From Novosphingobium lindaniclasticum LE124 (GTDB lineage: Bacteria > Pseudomonadota > Alphaproteobacteria > Sphingomonadales > Sphingomonadaceae), in NCBI RefSeq assembly GCF_000445125.1, contig NZ_ATHL01000040.1, forward strand, positions 1 through 64,000: a stretch of DNA of 64,000 nt. The letters are read 5' to 3'. The position numbers were made by a program, and so were the translations under genes. Shown one piece after another: positions 1 through 9,000 of this stretch. Positions within the stretch are counted from its first letter, which is position 1; the number at the start of each line of letters is the position of its first letter. The notes beneath the pieces were generated by a model. It saw nothing but the letters and a program-made list of their open reading frames with translations, was not told the origin of the DNA and made no database searches.

Positions 1-2047
1 CCCCCGCATCCCGCTTGGGCGCGTCCCCGTTACCCCCGCCTCGCGGCGTATCGGCCCGCTCAGGGGGTCTGCCGAAGCCGCCGGACGGCTCCTTGCCCAG
101 GTTGCCTGAAAGATTGAGTCCCCAACGGACGCTGGAACTCGTCTCCTCGTCGAACGTCACGGCCCGGCGGTCCAGGTAGACGAGGTTCCCCGCAGCATCG
201 CGCTGTACGCGGCCAGGAAACGCCGTTTCGACGGCCGAAGTCAGCAGCGGGAACGATTCGCTGACGTTAGAAGAGCGGTTCCGGAAATATTCAACGATCA
301 GGTTGGACCGCTTCATGAACGGCAGCTCCCAGGTGGCCGAGAGCTTGATGTCCCGCTGCGTTTCACGTGCGAGATCCTGATTGCCGCCGCTCAGCACGGT
401 GACCAGCGCCGTCGAATTCCGGGTGAAATCGTAGACTGAGACGTTGTAGCTGAGCACGCTCGGCGCGCCCAGCAGGGCAAGGGTCGGCGCCTCCTGATCG
501 ACCAGGTAGCTCGCCTGGAAGGTCAGCTTTTCGGTGGGAGACCAGGTGAAGCCCGCGCTCCAGTCGGTCAGCGTGCCGAAGTCCGAAAGGTGGTTCAGCC
601 CGGCACTGACGTTCAGGGCCAGATCGCCGATGCCGCCCAGGAAGTAGCCCCGGCTGGTCAGCGGCAGCGCGAGGTTGACGCCTGCCGAGACATCGCCGCG
701 GGTCAGCGTGCTGTCTGCAAAGGTGTCCGATCGCGTTTCGCTCTGCACGCGGCTGAAATCGTATCCGCCTTTGAAGGTCAGGTTCGCATCGCCGGCCGGC
801 ATGCTGAACGGCGTACCGGACAGGGTAGCCAGGGAACTCAGCGACAGCGTGCGGCTGCGGGCGGTGTCCACCCCGGTGCCGGGCACGAACGGCAGCGCGC
901 CGGCAATGTCGAGCGTGCCGGCCTCGGCAGCCGCCTGAAGGCCGCTCAGGTCGCGCCGGCGATCGATGCGCGTGCCGGCATTCACATAGCTTCCATCGCC
1001 GGTGACATTGAACATCCACCGGCCGATCATGGTGTTGTAGCCGAGCCCGCCCTCGAAACTGTCGGTGACGGTGCGCGAGGCCAGCGGATCGGGCAGCGTA
1101 CGCGTTTGCCGCCCGCCCGTGGGCGACGTCAGGATCACCGTATCGAGACCCGACAGCGAGGTCGCGACTTCGTGGGTGAAGGCACCGTTGGCGGTGATCG
1201 AGCCGGCCATGCCGTTCTCGCCCAGGTTCTGCGTCATGGTGCCGTTGAGCGCGAACTCCGAATCGGCGGCGGCCAGGCTCCGATACCGCGCCGGGCTGGG
1301 ATCGTCCGCCACCGTGGGCTGCGACCCAGCCTCCTGGCGGATGTTACGCTCGTCCTCGGTCAGCATGGACGTATCGGTATATTTCGCGTTGAAGTTGTAC
1401 CGGCGCGGACCGGCGATCTTCACGATGCCGCTTTCCAGCTCGTAGTTGTCGTAGCCGCCGCGCGTCGGGCGATTGTATTCGCCCGCGACGGTCGTGGCCG
1501 AGAACCTGTCCTTCAGGATGAGGTTGACGACGCGCTGGTTCGCCGCATAGCCGAAGCGCAAGGCCACTTCCTCGGGCAGCACTTCCATCTTGCGGATCGC
1601 CTCGGGCGGGATGTTGCGCATCTCGCGGAAGCTGGTGATGCGCTGTCCATTGACGAGGATGACCGGCGTGCCCGATCCGCGCCCTCGGCCGCTGCCGGTC
1701 TGGGGAGAAATCGCGGCGATCAGATCGCCGATGGAATCGGCACCGTAAGCGGCGATGTCCTCTTCGTCGAACGTGGCGATCGGCTGGTTGGGCACGTCGA
1801 GCTGCCCCTGGATGCGCGGCGCGACGACGACGATGTCGCTGCCCGTCACTTCCAGAGGATCTTCGTCGTGCTCGTCATCCTGCGGACCTGCCGCATCGTT
1901 CGGGCTGGCGAGCGCGGCAACCGGTGCAACCGCGGGCGCGGTGGCCGCCGCCACCGAGGCGGAGGCGACTTGCGCCTGGGCCAGGGCCGGCAGACAGACG
2001 CCTAGAAACAGTGGCCCAACCCATGGGACCAGACGCACGCACCGCAA
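1..2047 (-). CDS. TonB-dependent outer membrane receptor, C-terminal part cut by window edge
   Basis: The reading frame stays open from about 2047 down to base 1, so only the N-terminal ~680 residues are present. Reading from TTG 2047 (GGAGAG lies 5 bases upstream) or GTG 2038 gives a signal peptide ending PALAQAQ, then an Ala-rich and acidic stretch, then a plug domain with VPNQPIATFDEEDI, GRGRGSGTPVILVNGQRI and PPEAIRKMEVLPEEVALRFG, followed by many short alternating beta-strand segments of an outer membrane barrel. Receptors of this family import ferric siderophores, carbohydrates or other ligands using energy from TonB-ExbBD. The substrate cannot be read from the sequence. TTG is preferred on ribosome binding site spacing; GTG gives an equally good signal peptide. 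No typical carboxy-terminal Phe can be checked because the end lies outside the window. Confidence 0.88.
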   Translation of the reverse strand, partial: MRCVRLVPWVGPLFLGVCLPALAQAQVASASVAAATAPAVAPVAALASPNDAAGPQDDEHDEDPLEVTGSDIVVVAPRIQGQLDVPNQPIATFDEEDIAAYGADSIGDLIAAISPQTGSGRGRGSGTPVILVNGQRITSFREMRNIPPEAIRKMEVLPEEVALRFGYAANQRVVNLILKDRFSATTVAGEYNRPTRGGYDNYELESGIVKIAGPRRYNFNAKYTDTSMLTEDERNIRQEAGSQPTVADDPSPARYRSLAAADSEFALNGTMTQNLGENGMAGSITANGAFTHEVATSLSGLDTVILTSPTGGRQTRTLPDPLASRTVTDSFEGGLGYNTMIGRWMFNVTGDGSYVNAGTRIDRRRDLSGLQAAAEAGTLDIAGALPFVPGTGVDTARSRTLSLSSLATLSGTPFSMPAGDANLTFKGGYDFSRVQSETRSDTFADSTLTRGDVSAGVNLALPLTSRGYFLGGIGDLALNVSAGLNHLSDFGTLTDWSAGFTWSPTEKLTFQASYLVDQEAPTLALLGAPSVLSYNVSVYDFTRNSTALVTVLSGGNQDLARETQRDIKLSATWELPFMKRSNLIVEYFRNRSSNVSESFPLLTSAVETAFPGRVQRDAAGNLVYLDRRAVTFDEETSSSVRWGLNLSGNLGKEPSGGFGRPPERADTPRGGGNGDAPKRDAG

Positions 2048-2428
2048 ATCGACTCTCCATGCTGAAACCCGGACAGGCTGAACATTCTGGCCAGGCTGAA
2101 AATTGCCGCCCATTTCGGAGCTTGCTTTCGCTCCAAGGCGCTGATGCCGCGACTGCGAAGACCTCGCAAGGCCATGCCGCGTAACTTTTTGTCGCACACG
2201 ACTATGCGGTTGTCGCAGGACAGTCTCGCAAGTGCATCATGACACTATCGGGCAAGCAACCGGCGCCCGCAGCCTCTGTTTCATGCGGCATTTTTGAAAC
2301 GGCTTCGCGACAAAACAGACGAATTTGCAGAGGTCCTCGCCCGCCCCGCAAGCAAGGCTTCCATTTTCGGCGAGTCGTGGTTATGGCGCGCCGCATTCAT
2401 GCAGCAAGCTGACGGGTAATGATCGCCA
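2048..2428. other. Intergenic region, divergent receptor and infA promoters expected
   Basis: 381 bases between the divergently transcribed receptor gene and infA. I find no convincing ORF, RNA or hairpin with a T-run. Both promoters must lie here or in the neighbouring genes. A TTGAAA hexamer at 2294-2299 has no matching -10 at the usual spacing, so I do not call a promoter. Confidence 0.4.
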
Positions 2429-2674
2429 ATGGCGAAAGAAGAACTCCTTGAGATGCGCGGCCGGGTCGTGGAACTCCTGCCCAATGCGATGTTTCGCGTA
2501 GAGCTGGAAAACGGCCACGAAATCCTCGGCCACACGGCGGGCAAGATGCGCAAGAACCGTATCCGCGTGCTGGTGGGAGACGAAGTTCTCGTCGAGCTGA
2601 CCCCTTACGACCTTACCAAAGGCCGCATCACCTACCGCTTCATGCCCGGTCGCGGCGGCCCCGGCCAGTTCTGA
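2429..2674 (+). CDS. infA: Translation initiation factor IF-1
   Basis: 81 residues starting [21 protein letters not shown], with the S1-like OB fold typical of IF-1 and the conserved segments [20 protein letters not shown] and [22 protein letters not shown]-1 binds the A site of the 30S subunit during initiation. The protein is about nine residues longer than the E. coli form because of a Gly/Pro-rich tail ([10 protein letters not shown]), a common alphaproteobacterial variation. It is the first gene of a tight cluster with maf, the RNase E/G-like gene and yacG; maf starts five bases after its stop. Confidence 0.97.
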   Translation: MAKEELLEMRGRVVELLPNAMFRVELENGHEILGHTAGKMRKNRIRVLVGDEVLVELTPYDLTKGRITYRFMPGRGGPGQF

Positions 2675-2679
2675 ACCGC

Positions 2680-3285
2680 GTGTCTTCGACCGACCGGGAT
2701 TCCGCACTTCGGCCCGCCCCCCAGCTGATCCTCGCCTCGGCCAGTCCGCGCCGCCGCGAGTTGATCGGCCGTCTGGGCATCGTGCCCGACGCCATCGTAG
2801 CCGCCGACATCGACGAGACGCATGGCGCCGCCGAGGTTCCCCGCGTCTACGCCCGCCGCATGGCCCGGGAAAAGGCGCTCGCAGTCGAAGCTACGGGATC
2901 GCACGTCCTGGCCGGAGACACGGTCGTCGCCTGCGGCCGCCGCATTCTTCCCAAGGCCGAGGACGAGGCTACGGCCCGCGCCTGCCTTGCGCTGCTTTCC
3001 GGCCGCCGTCACCGCGTCCTTTCCGCGATCGCCCTGAAATCGCCGGACGGTTCGCTGCGCGAGCGACTTTCCGAGACGATCGTGCGGTTCAAGTCGCTTT
3101 CAGCCCAGGAAATCGACGCCTATATCGCCGGCGGCGAATGGCACGGCAAAGCGGGCGGCTATGCCATCCAGGGCAGCGCCGAAGGGTTGATCGTCTCCAT
3201 CACCGGCAGCCACTCCGGCGTCGTCGGCCTTCCCCTCTTCGAAACCCGCGCCCTGCTTCTCGCGGCGGGCTTCACCCTTGGCTGA
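2680..3285 (+). CDS. maf: Maf-family nucleoside triphosphate pyrophosphatase
   Basis: 201 residues from a GTG start placed five bases after the infA stop. The N-terminal signature [18 protein letters not shown] is the Maf motif; further conserved parts are [33 protein letters not shown] and a C-terminal [10 protein letters not shown] and SGVVGLPL. Maf proteins hydrolyse non-canonical or modified NTPs to monophosphates and act in the cytoplasm. The set of residues resembles the YhdE/Maf subgroup (dTTP/UTP pyrophosphatase), but the substrate subgroup is inference. Its stop lies 8 bases before the TTG start of the next gene, so the two are probably translated from one message. Confidence 0.93.
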   Translation: MSSTDRDSALRPAPQLILASASPRRRELIGRLGIVPDAIVAADIDETHGAAEVPRVYARRMAREKALAVEATGSHVLAGDTVVACGRRILPKAEDEATARACLALLSGRRHRVLSAIALKSPDGSLRERLSETIVRFKSLSAQEIDAYIAGGEWHGKAGGYAIQGSAEGLIVSITGSHSGVVGLPLFETRALLLAAGFTLG

Positions 3286-3293
3286 GCGGGCCA

Positions 3294-4268
3294 TTGGCTG
3301 AGTGGCTCGTCGAAGACGGGATCGGCGAAAGCCGCGCGATCCTTGTCGAGAACGGCGAAGTCCTGGCTGCCCGGCTGCAATGGGACGGCAGCCTCGCTCC
3401 GGGCGAGGTCGCCGACGCGGTCCTGATCGCGCGCGCGAAAGGCGTCCGGCGCGGCACCTTGCGTTTTCCGTCCGGTGAGGAAGCGCTGGTCGACGGCCTT
3501 CCCGCCGATGCCAGCGAAGGCGCCGCATTGCGCGCTCAGGTGACGCGCGCGGCCATGGCGGAGACTGGACGGCTGAAGCGCGCGCAGGCCAGGCTCTGCG
3601 ATCTGGCTCCCCGCCCTGCTCCCGCGCTGGCCGAATCGCTGCGCGCCACGGGTGTTCCGGTGCGCACGGTCCGAAGGTTTCCCGAGGACCCCTGGCCCGA
3701 GATCTTCGCCGAAGCGCTGGACGGCGAACTGGCCTTTCCGGGCGGCTCCATCCTGGTGATCCCGACCCCGGCGATGACGCTGATCGACATAGACGGCACA
3801 CTGCCGCTGCGCGCCCTGGCCCTGGCCGCCGTTCCCGCGATCGCGCGCGCGATCGACCTGTTCGATCTCGGCGGCTCCATCGGCATCGACTTCCCCTCGC
3901 TGGAGGGCAAGCAGGACCGCCGTGCGGTGGATGAGGCGGTCGCCGCCGCGCTCGACCACTGGCCGCATCAGCGAACCGCGATGAACGGCTTCGGGTTCGT
4001 CCATCTGATCGCCCGGCTCGAGCGCCCTTCGATGCTCCACCGCTTGCGGCATGACCGGATCGGCGCCTGTGCCCGGCTGCTGCTGCGCCGCGCGGAGCGG
4101 GTCGAGGAGCCCGGCACCCTGCTCCTGACCGCGCACCCGCGCCTGCGCGCGCAAGTCCGGCCGGAGTGGGAGGCGCAATTGGTGCGTCGCACCGGCCGAT
4201 CCGTGACGTGGCACGAAGATGCCGGCCTTGCACTGACGGGCGGATTCGCGCAGGCGATTACCGCATGA
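3294..4268 (+). CDS. RNase E/G-family ribonuclease, short form without Zn-link
   Basis: 324 residues from TTG 3294, with GAGCGGG just upstream inside the end of maf. The catalytic part shows the RNase E/G DNase I-like pattern: [11 protein letters not shown] supplies one metal-binding Asp and [18 protein letters not shown] the second, in the place of the IDFIDM block of RNase E. An abbreviated S1-like region occupies about residues 10-75. The CPxCxG Zn-link that ties RNase E/G dimers together is missing; the region after [18 protein letters not shown] has no cysteines. The family cleaves single-stranded AU-rich RNA and matures rRNA. The last codons overlap yacG in an ATGA, so the two proteins are translationally coupled. 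Confidence 0.82.
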   Translation: MAEWLVEDGIGESRAILVENGEVLAARLQWDGSLAPGEVADAVLIARAKGVRRGTLRFPSGEEALVDGLPADASEGAALRAQVTRAAMAETGRLKRAQARLCDLAPRPAPALAESLRATGVPVRTVRRFPEDPWPEIFAEALDGELAFPGGSILVIPTPAMTLIDIDGTLPLRALALAAVPAIARAIDLFDLGGSIGIDFPSLEGKQDRRAVDEAVAAALDHWPHQRTAMNGFGFVHLIARLERPSMLHRLRHDRIGACARLLLRRAERVEEPGTLLLTAHPRLRAQVRPEWEAQLVRRTGRSVTWHEDAGLALTGGFAQAITA

Positions 4269-4462
4269 CCGACAAGACAGCTGTAAGGGCCAATGCCAGG
4301 TGCCCGATCTGCGGCAAGCCCCGCGCCACCGAACTCGCCCCCTTCTGCTCCAAGGCCTGCCGCGATCGCGACCTGTTGCAGTGGCTGGGCGACGGCTATG
4401 CCATTCCCGGCCGCCCGGCGCCGCAAAGCGAGGACTCCGATCTTTATCCACAGGACGATTGA
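4265..4462 (+). CDS. yacG: YacG-type zinc protein, putative DNA gyrase inhibitor
   Basis: 65 residues starting at the ATG that overlaps the stop of the nuclease gene. Four cysteines at 13, 16, 28 and 32 (CPIC...FCSKAC) form the YacG zinc site, followed by the conserved [15 protein letters not shown] segment and an acidic tail. In E. coli YacG binds GyrB and blocks DNA binding by gyrase. Longer in-frame reading upstream is only the antisense-free shadow of the nuclease gene and lacks conserved sequence. A consensus DnaA box sequence TTATCCACA sits at 4444-4452 inside the last codons and is probably chance. Confidence 0.93.
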   Translation: MTDKTAVRANARCPICGKPRATELAPFCSKACRDRDLLQWLGDGYAIPGRPAPQSEDSDLYPQDD

Positions 4463-4582
4463 AACGAGATCGTCATTTTAGGGTTGCCAAGCCGGTTCAT
4501 GTTCTCCATAGGCCCGCCACCAGCAGCGAACGGCCGCCTCGGCAGCTAGAAAATTCGCTGAATACTGGCCAAAGCATGGTTG

Positions 4583-4658
4583 GCCCGGGTAGCTCAGTTG
4601 GTAGAGCACATGACTGAAAATCATGGTGTCGGCGGTTCGATTCCGTCCCCGGGCACCA
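4583..4658 (+). tRNA. tRNA-Phe (GAA)
   Basis: 76 bases including an encoded CCA. The acceptor arms GCCCGGG and CCCGGGC pair exactly, the D arm reads GCTCAGTTGGTAGAGC, the anticodon loop is CTGAAAA with anticodon GAA, and the T arm has GGTTCGATTCC. The sequence is a normal elongator tRNA. The 3' end is embedded in the left arm of the terminator that follows. Confidence 0.97.
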
Positions 4659-4685
4659 CTCTCTTCGGAGGGTGGTGCCTTTTTC
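4652..4685 (+). terminator. Rho-independent terminator overlapping tRNA-Phe 3' end
   Basis: GGCACCACTCTC and GAGGGTGGTGCC pair over 12 positions with one G-T wobble around a TTCG tetraloop, then CTTTTTC. The left arm begins inside the tRNA acceptor stem and contains the CCA, so terminator folding and tRNA folding are mutually exclusive until processing. Confidence 0.9.
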
Positions 4686-4839
4686 TTTGCGCCTCTCAGA
4701 CCGCCAGCCTTGTTCCGCGCGACCTTGTTAGCTTCCCGCATTAGTGAGAGACGCGCTCAGGCCTGTGATTTCCAGTGAACACAGCGGCGGCTCAGCGACG
4801 AAAAAGTGGGCCGAATCGAAAAAGAACCTGCGCAAGCGG

Positions 4840-4868
4840 GATTTTCGGACCAGAATTTCCCGTATAAA
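4840..4868 (+). promoter_or_regulatory. Possible promoter of the cellulose operon
   Basis: TATAAA at 4863-4868 lies 54 bases before the first cellulose gene in the only sizeable gap (4686-4921) ahead of the operon. The -35 region at the right distance (GATTTT/TTTCGG) is poor. TTAACCATTCGTTG just downstream (4875-4888) resembles one half of a CtrA box only. Confidence 0.3.
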
Positions 4869-4921
4869 TACGATGTTAACCATTCGTTGCCAGTCCTGAT
4901 CCGGTAACAACGGGGATTGTC

Positions 4922-5269
4922 ATGCGCATTGATGCCAGGAACCTGCTGGACCGACTGGGCCGCAACGAATTCGCGTACAGGGAATTCGAAGATCGTTTTT
5001 CCGACCTCGAACTCTGGCCGCTCCTGGAAGCTCTGCTGCGCGATCCGCGTCTTCAGACGCTGGACCAGTCGCCCGCCGAAACTCCGGCGCTGCAGACGGA
5101 TAATTCCGATCAGGTGCTCGCCGCAGAGCCGCTGAAGAACCTGTTCAGCCGCTACGAGCAACAATCTGTTTTGCCATCGATTGCAAAACCTGTTGTTGAA
5201 GAGCCCGTTCGCGATGTACGAGCCATGCTGCGCCATCTGTCGGACCTTGGCGCCCGGGGGGAAATCTGA
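4922..5269 (+). CDS. Small BcsR/BcsP-like cellulose operon protein
   Basis: 115 residues, acidic, with no signal peptide or membrane helix. It is the first gene of the cellulose operon and its stop TGA overlaps the bcsQ ATG (TGATG). The segment from residue 11, LGRNEFAYREFEDRF, followed by LELWPLLEALLRDPRL, resembles the BcsR core of E. coli, which also ends in a WPLL block and also sits immediately before bcsQ; BcsR there binds BcsQ and supports BcsA. The remainder (about residues 50-115) is Pro/Gln/Asp-rich and then helical, which BcsR lacks. It might instead be a BcsP-type partner for BcsD and BcsQ. Family membership is inferred from position and this short motif, so no symbol is given. 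Confidence 0.6.
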   Translation: MRIDARNLLDRLGRNEFAYREFEDRFSDLELWPLLEALLRDPRLQTLDQSPAETPALQTDNSDQVLAAEPLKNLFSRYEQQSVLPSIAKPVVEEPVRDVRAMLRHLSDLGARGEI

Positions 5270-6000
5270 TGCCGATGATCGTCTGCCACGGTCCCAAGGG
5301 GGGGACCGGGAACACTTTCGTTGCCGCCCATCTTGCCATGGGTCTTTCGGCGCAGGGCGCGGAAGTGACGGTGATCTCGGTGGCGGCGCGCGATTCTCTG
5401 CCGCTGCACTTCGGCCTCTCGCCCGCCACCTCGCTTCCCGCGATCACCGCGCCCGCTGACGAGGCCGTGCTGGTGGGCGGGATCAACTTGCGTAGCTGGC
5501 GCCGCGCTTCGGAGGATCTCGATTTCGTGCCGATGCTGAGCGACCTCGGCTATTTCCAGCCCGGCAAGGAGCGGGTGCTGCTGGTGGACGTGCCATCCGG
5601 CGAGACCCGCCTGGCGCGCCGCCTGGTCGAGCATGCCTGCGCCCACGTCTGCACCATCAATGCCCAGCCCGACACGCTGGCCCTGCTTCCGCAAGTCTTC
5701 GGAGAAGCCGGCGCAGAAGGGCTGGCGCGCACCGCCTTCGTCATCAATGCGCTGGACGAGACGCGCCGCCTGGGCCGTCACGGCGCCGCCTTCATCCGCG
5801 AACTTGCCGGGCAGCGTCTGATCGGCCGGATCCGCATGGACGAGGCCGTTCCCGAAGCGATCGCCACGCTCCAGATGCTGGGTCGTTATGCGCCCGCCAG
5901 CGTCGCCCTTTCCGATGTGCAGCAGATCGCGCAGGCGGTGGCGCCCACGCTGGATTCGACCTCCAGTGCCTGGGTGGCACCGGTGAGCCTCGCCGCATGA
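5269..6000 (+). CDS. bcsQ: BcsQ-like ParA/MinD-type ATPase of cellulose secretion
   Basis: 243 residues. The N-terminus has a deviant Walker A, HGPKGGTGNT: the signature lysine is kept (K10), while the P-loop lysine position is Asn15. E. coli BcsQ is also deviant there. VLLVDVPSGETR is the Walker B/switch region, and INALDETRRLGRH lies where ParA proteins contact nucleotide. BcsQ proteins localise cellulose synthase at the cell pole or along the cell and are needed for secretion in enterobacteria. The gene overlaps the preceding gene by TGATG and the following bcsAB by ATGA, consistent with fixed stoichiometry. Cytoplasmic, no membrane segment. Confidence 0.87.
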   Translation: MPMIVCHGPKGGTGNTFVAAHLAMGLSAQGAEVTVISVAARDSLPLHFGLSPATSLPAITAPADEAVLVGGINLRSWRRASEDLDFVPMLSDLGYFQPGKERVLLVDVPSGETRLARRLVEHACAHVCTINAQPDTLALLPQVFGEAGAEGLARTAFVINALDETRRLGRHGAAFIRELAGQRLIGRIRMDEAVPEAIATLQMLGRYAPASVALSDVQQIAQAVAPTLDSTSSAWVAPVSLAA

Positions 6001-9000
6001 TCCGAAAACTCGCCGGGCACCGCGCCGTCAGACTTCTGGCGATCGTTCCGATTGCCCTGATCGCAGCCATGGTGATCGGGGTTCCGCTCGACACCAACGG
6101 CCAATGGATGTTCGCAGGCGTGGCGATTGCCGGCACCCTGGTCATGAAGCGCTGGCCCGGCCGCAAGGGCGCGCTGGCGCTCGGCCTGCTGGCCGTGCTC
6201 ATGTCCACGCGCTACATGTTCTGGCGCACGACGCAGACCCTGGCTTTCACCACGCTGCCGGAATTCGTGTTCGGGGGCCTGCTCTACATCGCCGAGGTCT
6301 ATACCTGGGTCATTCTGATGCTCAGCTCGCTCCAGACGAGCTGGCCGCTGAACCGTCCCGTGATCGAACCCAAGGGCGAACCGGCGGACTGGCCCAGCGT
6401 CGACATCTACATTCCGACCTATAACGAGAGCCTGGAGATCGTGCGCAACACGGTCTACGCGGCGATGGACCTCGACTATCCGATCGACCGCTACAAGGTC
6501 TTCATCCTCGACGACGGCAAGCGCCCTGAGTTCCGCGCCTTCGCCAAGGAAGCGGGCTGCGGCTACATCACCCGCGACAACAACCTGCACGCCAAGGCAG
6601 GCAACCTCAACGCGGCGATGAAGAAGACCGATGGCGAACTGATTGCGATCTTCGATTGCGACCACGTTCCCAACCGCGCTTTCCTGCAGCTGACCGTCGG
6701 CTGGTTCCAGACCGACCCGCGTCTCGCGCTGATCCAGACGCCGCACCACATGTATTCGCCCGATCCGGTCCAGCGCAACCTGGCCTCGGTCATGGGCGAC
6801 ATGCCCGGTGAAGGCGATCTTTTCTACGGACCGATCCAGCAGGGCAACGACCTCTGGAACGCCACGTTCTTCTGCGGCTCCTGCGCCGTCATCCGCCGCG
6901 AGGCGCTGATGGAGACCAACGGTTTCGCCGGCGAGACCGTGACCGAGGACGCGCATACCGCACTCAAGCTCCAGCGCACCGGCTGGAACACCGCCTATAT
7001 CGGCGCGCGTCTGTCCGCCGGCCTGGCCACCGAGCGCCTGGTGCTGCACGTCGGCCAGCGCATTCGCTGGGCGCGGGGCATGACGCAGATCCTGCGGATC
7101 GACTGCCCGCTGTTCGGCCCCGGCCTCACCTGGCAGCAACGCCTCTGCTACCTGAGCGCGATGCTGTACTACCAGTACCCGCTGTCGCGCATCGTGTTCC
7201 TGACCAGCCCCCTCGCCTATCTGATCTTCGGCCAGAACATCATCCAGGCCTCGGCCTCGCTGGTGTTCGCCTATGCGATGCCGCACCTGTTCTGCTCCAC
7301 CGTCGCCAGCGAACGCCGGCAGGGCACCACGCGCCGTCCGTTCTGGGGCGAAATCTACGATACGCTGCTGGCCTTCCACCTGGTGAAGCCGACGGTCATG
7401 ACCTGGTTCCAGCCCCGCAAGGGCAAGTTCAACGTCACCGACAAAGGCTCGCTGCTGGACAAGACCTACTTCGACTGGGCGATCGTGAAGCCGCACCTGA
7501 TCTGCGCCGCGCTGCTCGTCGGCGGCATGCTGCTCGCCATCGGCAAATGGGCGCTGTTCCCCTACATGTTCAATATCCAGACCGATACGCTGGTGCTGAA
7601 CTGTGCCTGGGCCAGCTTCAGCCTGATCATGCTGCTGGCGGCCATCTCGGTGGCGCGTGAGACCCGGCAGGCGCGGCAGGATATCCGTATCCCGCTGCCG
7701 CTGCCCGTCACGGCCTATCTCTCGTCCGGCCACGTCCTCAACGCGACGACGCTGGACATCTCGATGGGCGGGGCGGCACTCGTCCTGCCCTCCGAGATTC
7801 CGGTGCGCGACGTCAACGTGACTCACATAACCCTCGCCATGGGCGACGAGGTCCTCTCGATACCCGTGCGCACCATGCGCACGCGGGACAACAATGCCTA
7901 TGTGCGTTTCGAGGAACTCGACATGCTGGCGAACCGGCATCTGGTGCGCGCCGTCATGGGCCGCGCGGACGCCTGGCAGCCCGCCGCTCCCCATCCCCGC
8001 GTCAGCGGCCTTCGCTCGCTGACCGAAATCATCCTCGTCGATATGGTGACCATCAAGCGCATGTTGGGTCTCAATTTTTCGGAACGCCGCATGATGGCGG
8101 CAGCAGCCGAGCACGGTTCGCTCGCCCTCGCCGGGGACAGTGCCAAGCCCTCGAAGAGCGGCGCGCGTACCCTGCCCGCTCTCGCCAAGGCAGCCGGACT
8201 TGCCGCCGCGCTGGCTTTGGGGATCGCGACATTCGTGTTCGGCAGCCGCGAGGTTCACGCCGCCCCGGCGCCTGCCGCTTCTGCGGCTGCCACCGCCGCG
8301 AATGCCGCGCAAGCACCGGGCGCGCCGCGCAGCGGTCTCAGCGACCGCATGACCTTCAAGGACATGCGCATCGGCGGTCCGATCCGTCTGCAGGGCACCC
8401 AGGGCGAAATCGGCATTCCGTTCGGCATGCGCCAGGACCGCGTCGTGACCTCCGCCATGCTGACCCTCCAGCTGTCCTGGTCCGCCCAGATGCTGGACGA
8501 CATCAGCCAGCTCGTCGTCATCGTCAATGGAGAGGTCGTGCAGGCCGTGCCGCTCTCCCGCGCCGAAGCGGGCGGGCAGGTCCTGCGGATCCCGGTAAAC
8601 CCCGCGCTGCTGCTGCCGGGCGACAATCAGCTCAACATCCGCTTCCTGGGCCACTATGCACGGGACTGCGAAGACCCGTTCCATAGTTCGCTCTGGGCCA
8701 ATATCAGCAATACCCGCTCGTTCCTCGACGTCGAGTATCAGGCGCTGACCTTCCAGCCCGATCTCTCGCGCCTGCCCCTGCCGTTCTTCGACAAGGGCCA
8801 GAACCTGCCGCTGCGCATGCCCTTCGTCTTCGCGGGCCAACCGCACAAGGGCGAGCTGGAAGCGGCGGCGGCAACGGCCTCGTGGCTGGGTTCGCTGGCC
8901 TCCTATCGCGGCTTCTCGTTCAAGCCGGTCTATGGCACGCTGCCCAAGGGCAACGCCGTCGTCTTCCTCAAGGCCGGACAGTCGATCCCCGGTCTCGACA

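Noticed and set aside
4444..4452. Consensus DnaA box TTATCCACA
   Set aside because: Single copy inside the end of yacG with no AT-rich element or further boxes; not an origin.
4872..4890. CtrA-like TTAACC sequence before the cellulose operon
   Set aside because: Only one half of TTAA-N7-TTAAC is present, so cell-cycle control by CtrA is not supported.
5886..8846. A 986-codon open frame on the minus strand opposite bcsAB
   Set aside because: It is antisense to a gene with all cellulose synthase motifs, has a composition rich in His, Gly, Arg and Glu typical of GC-rich antisense frames, and shows no family features. Similar long antisense frames oppose bcsC, cysNC, dnaX, lon and hrpB.
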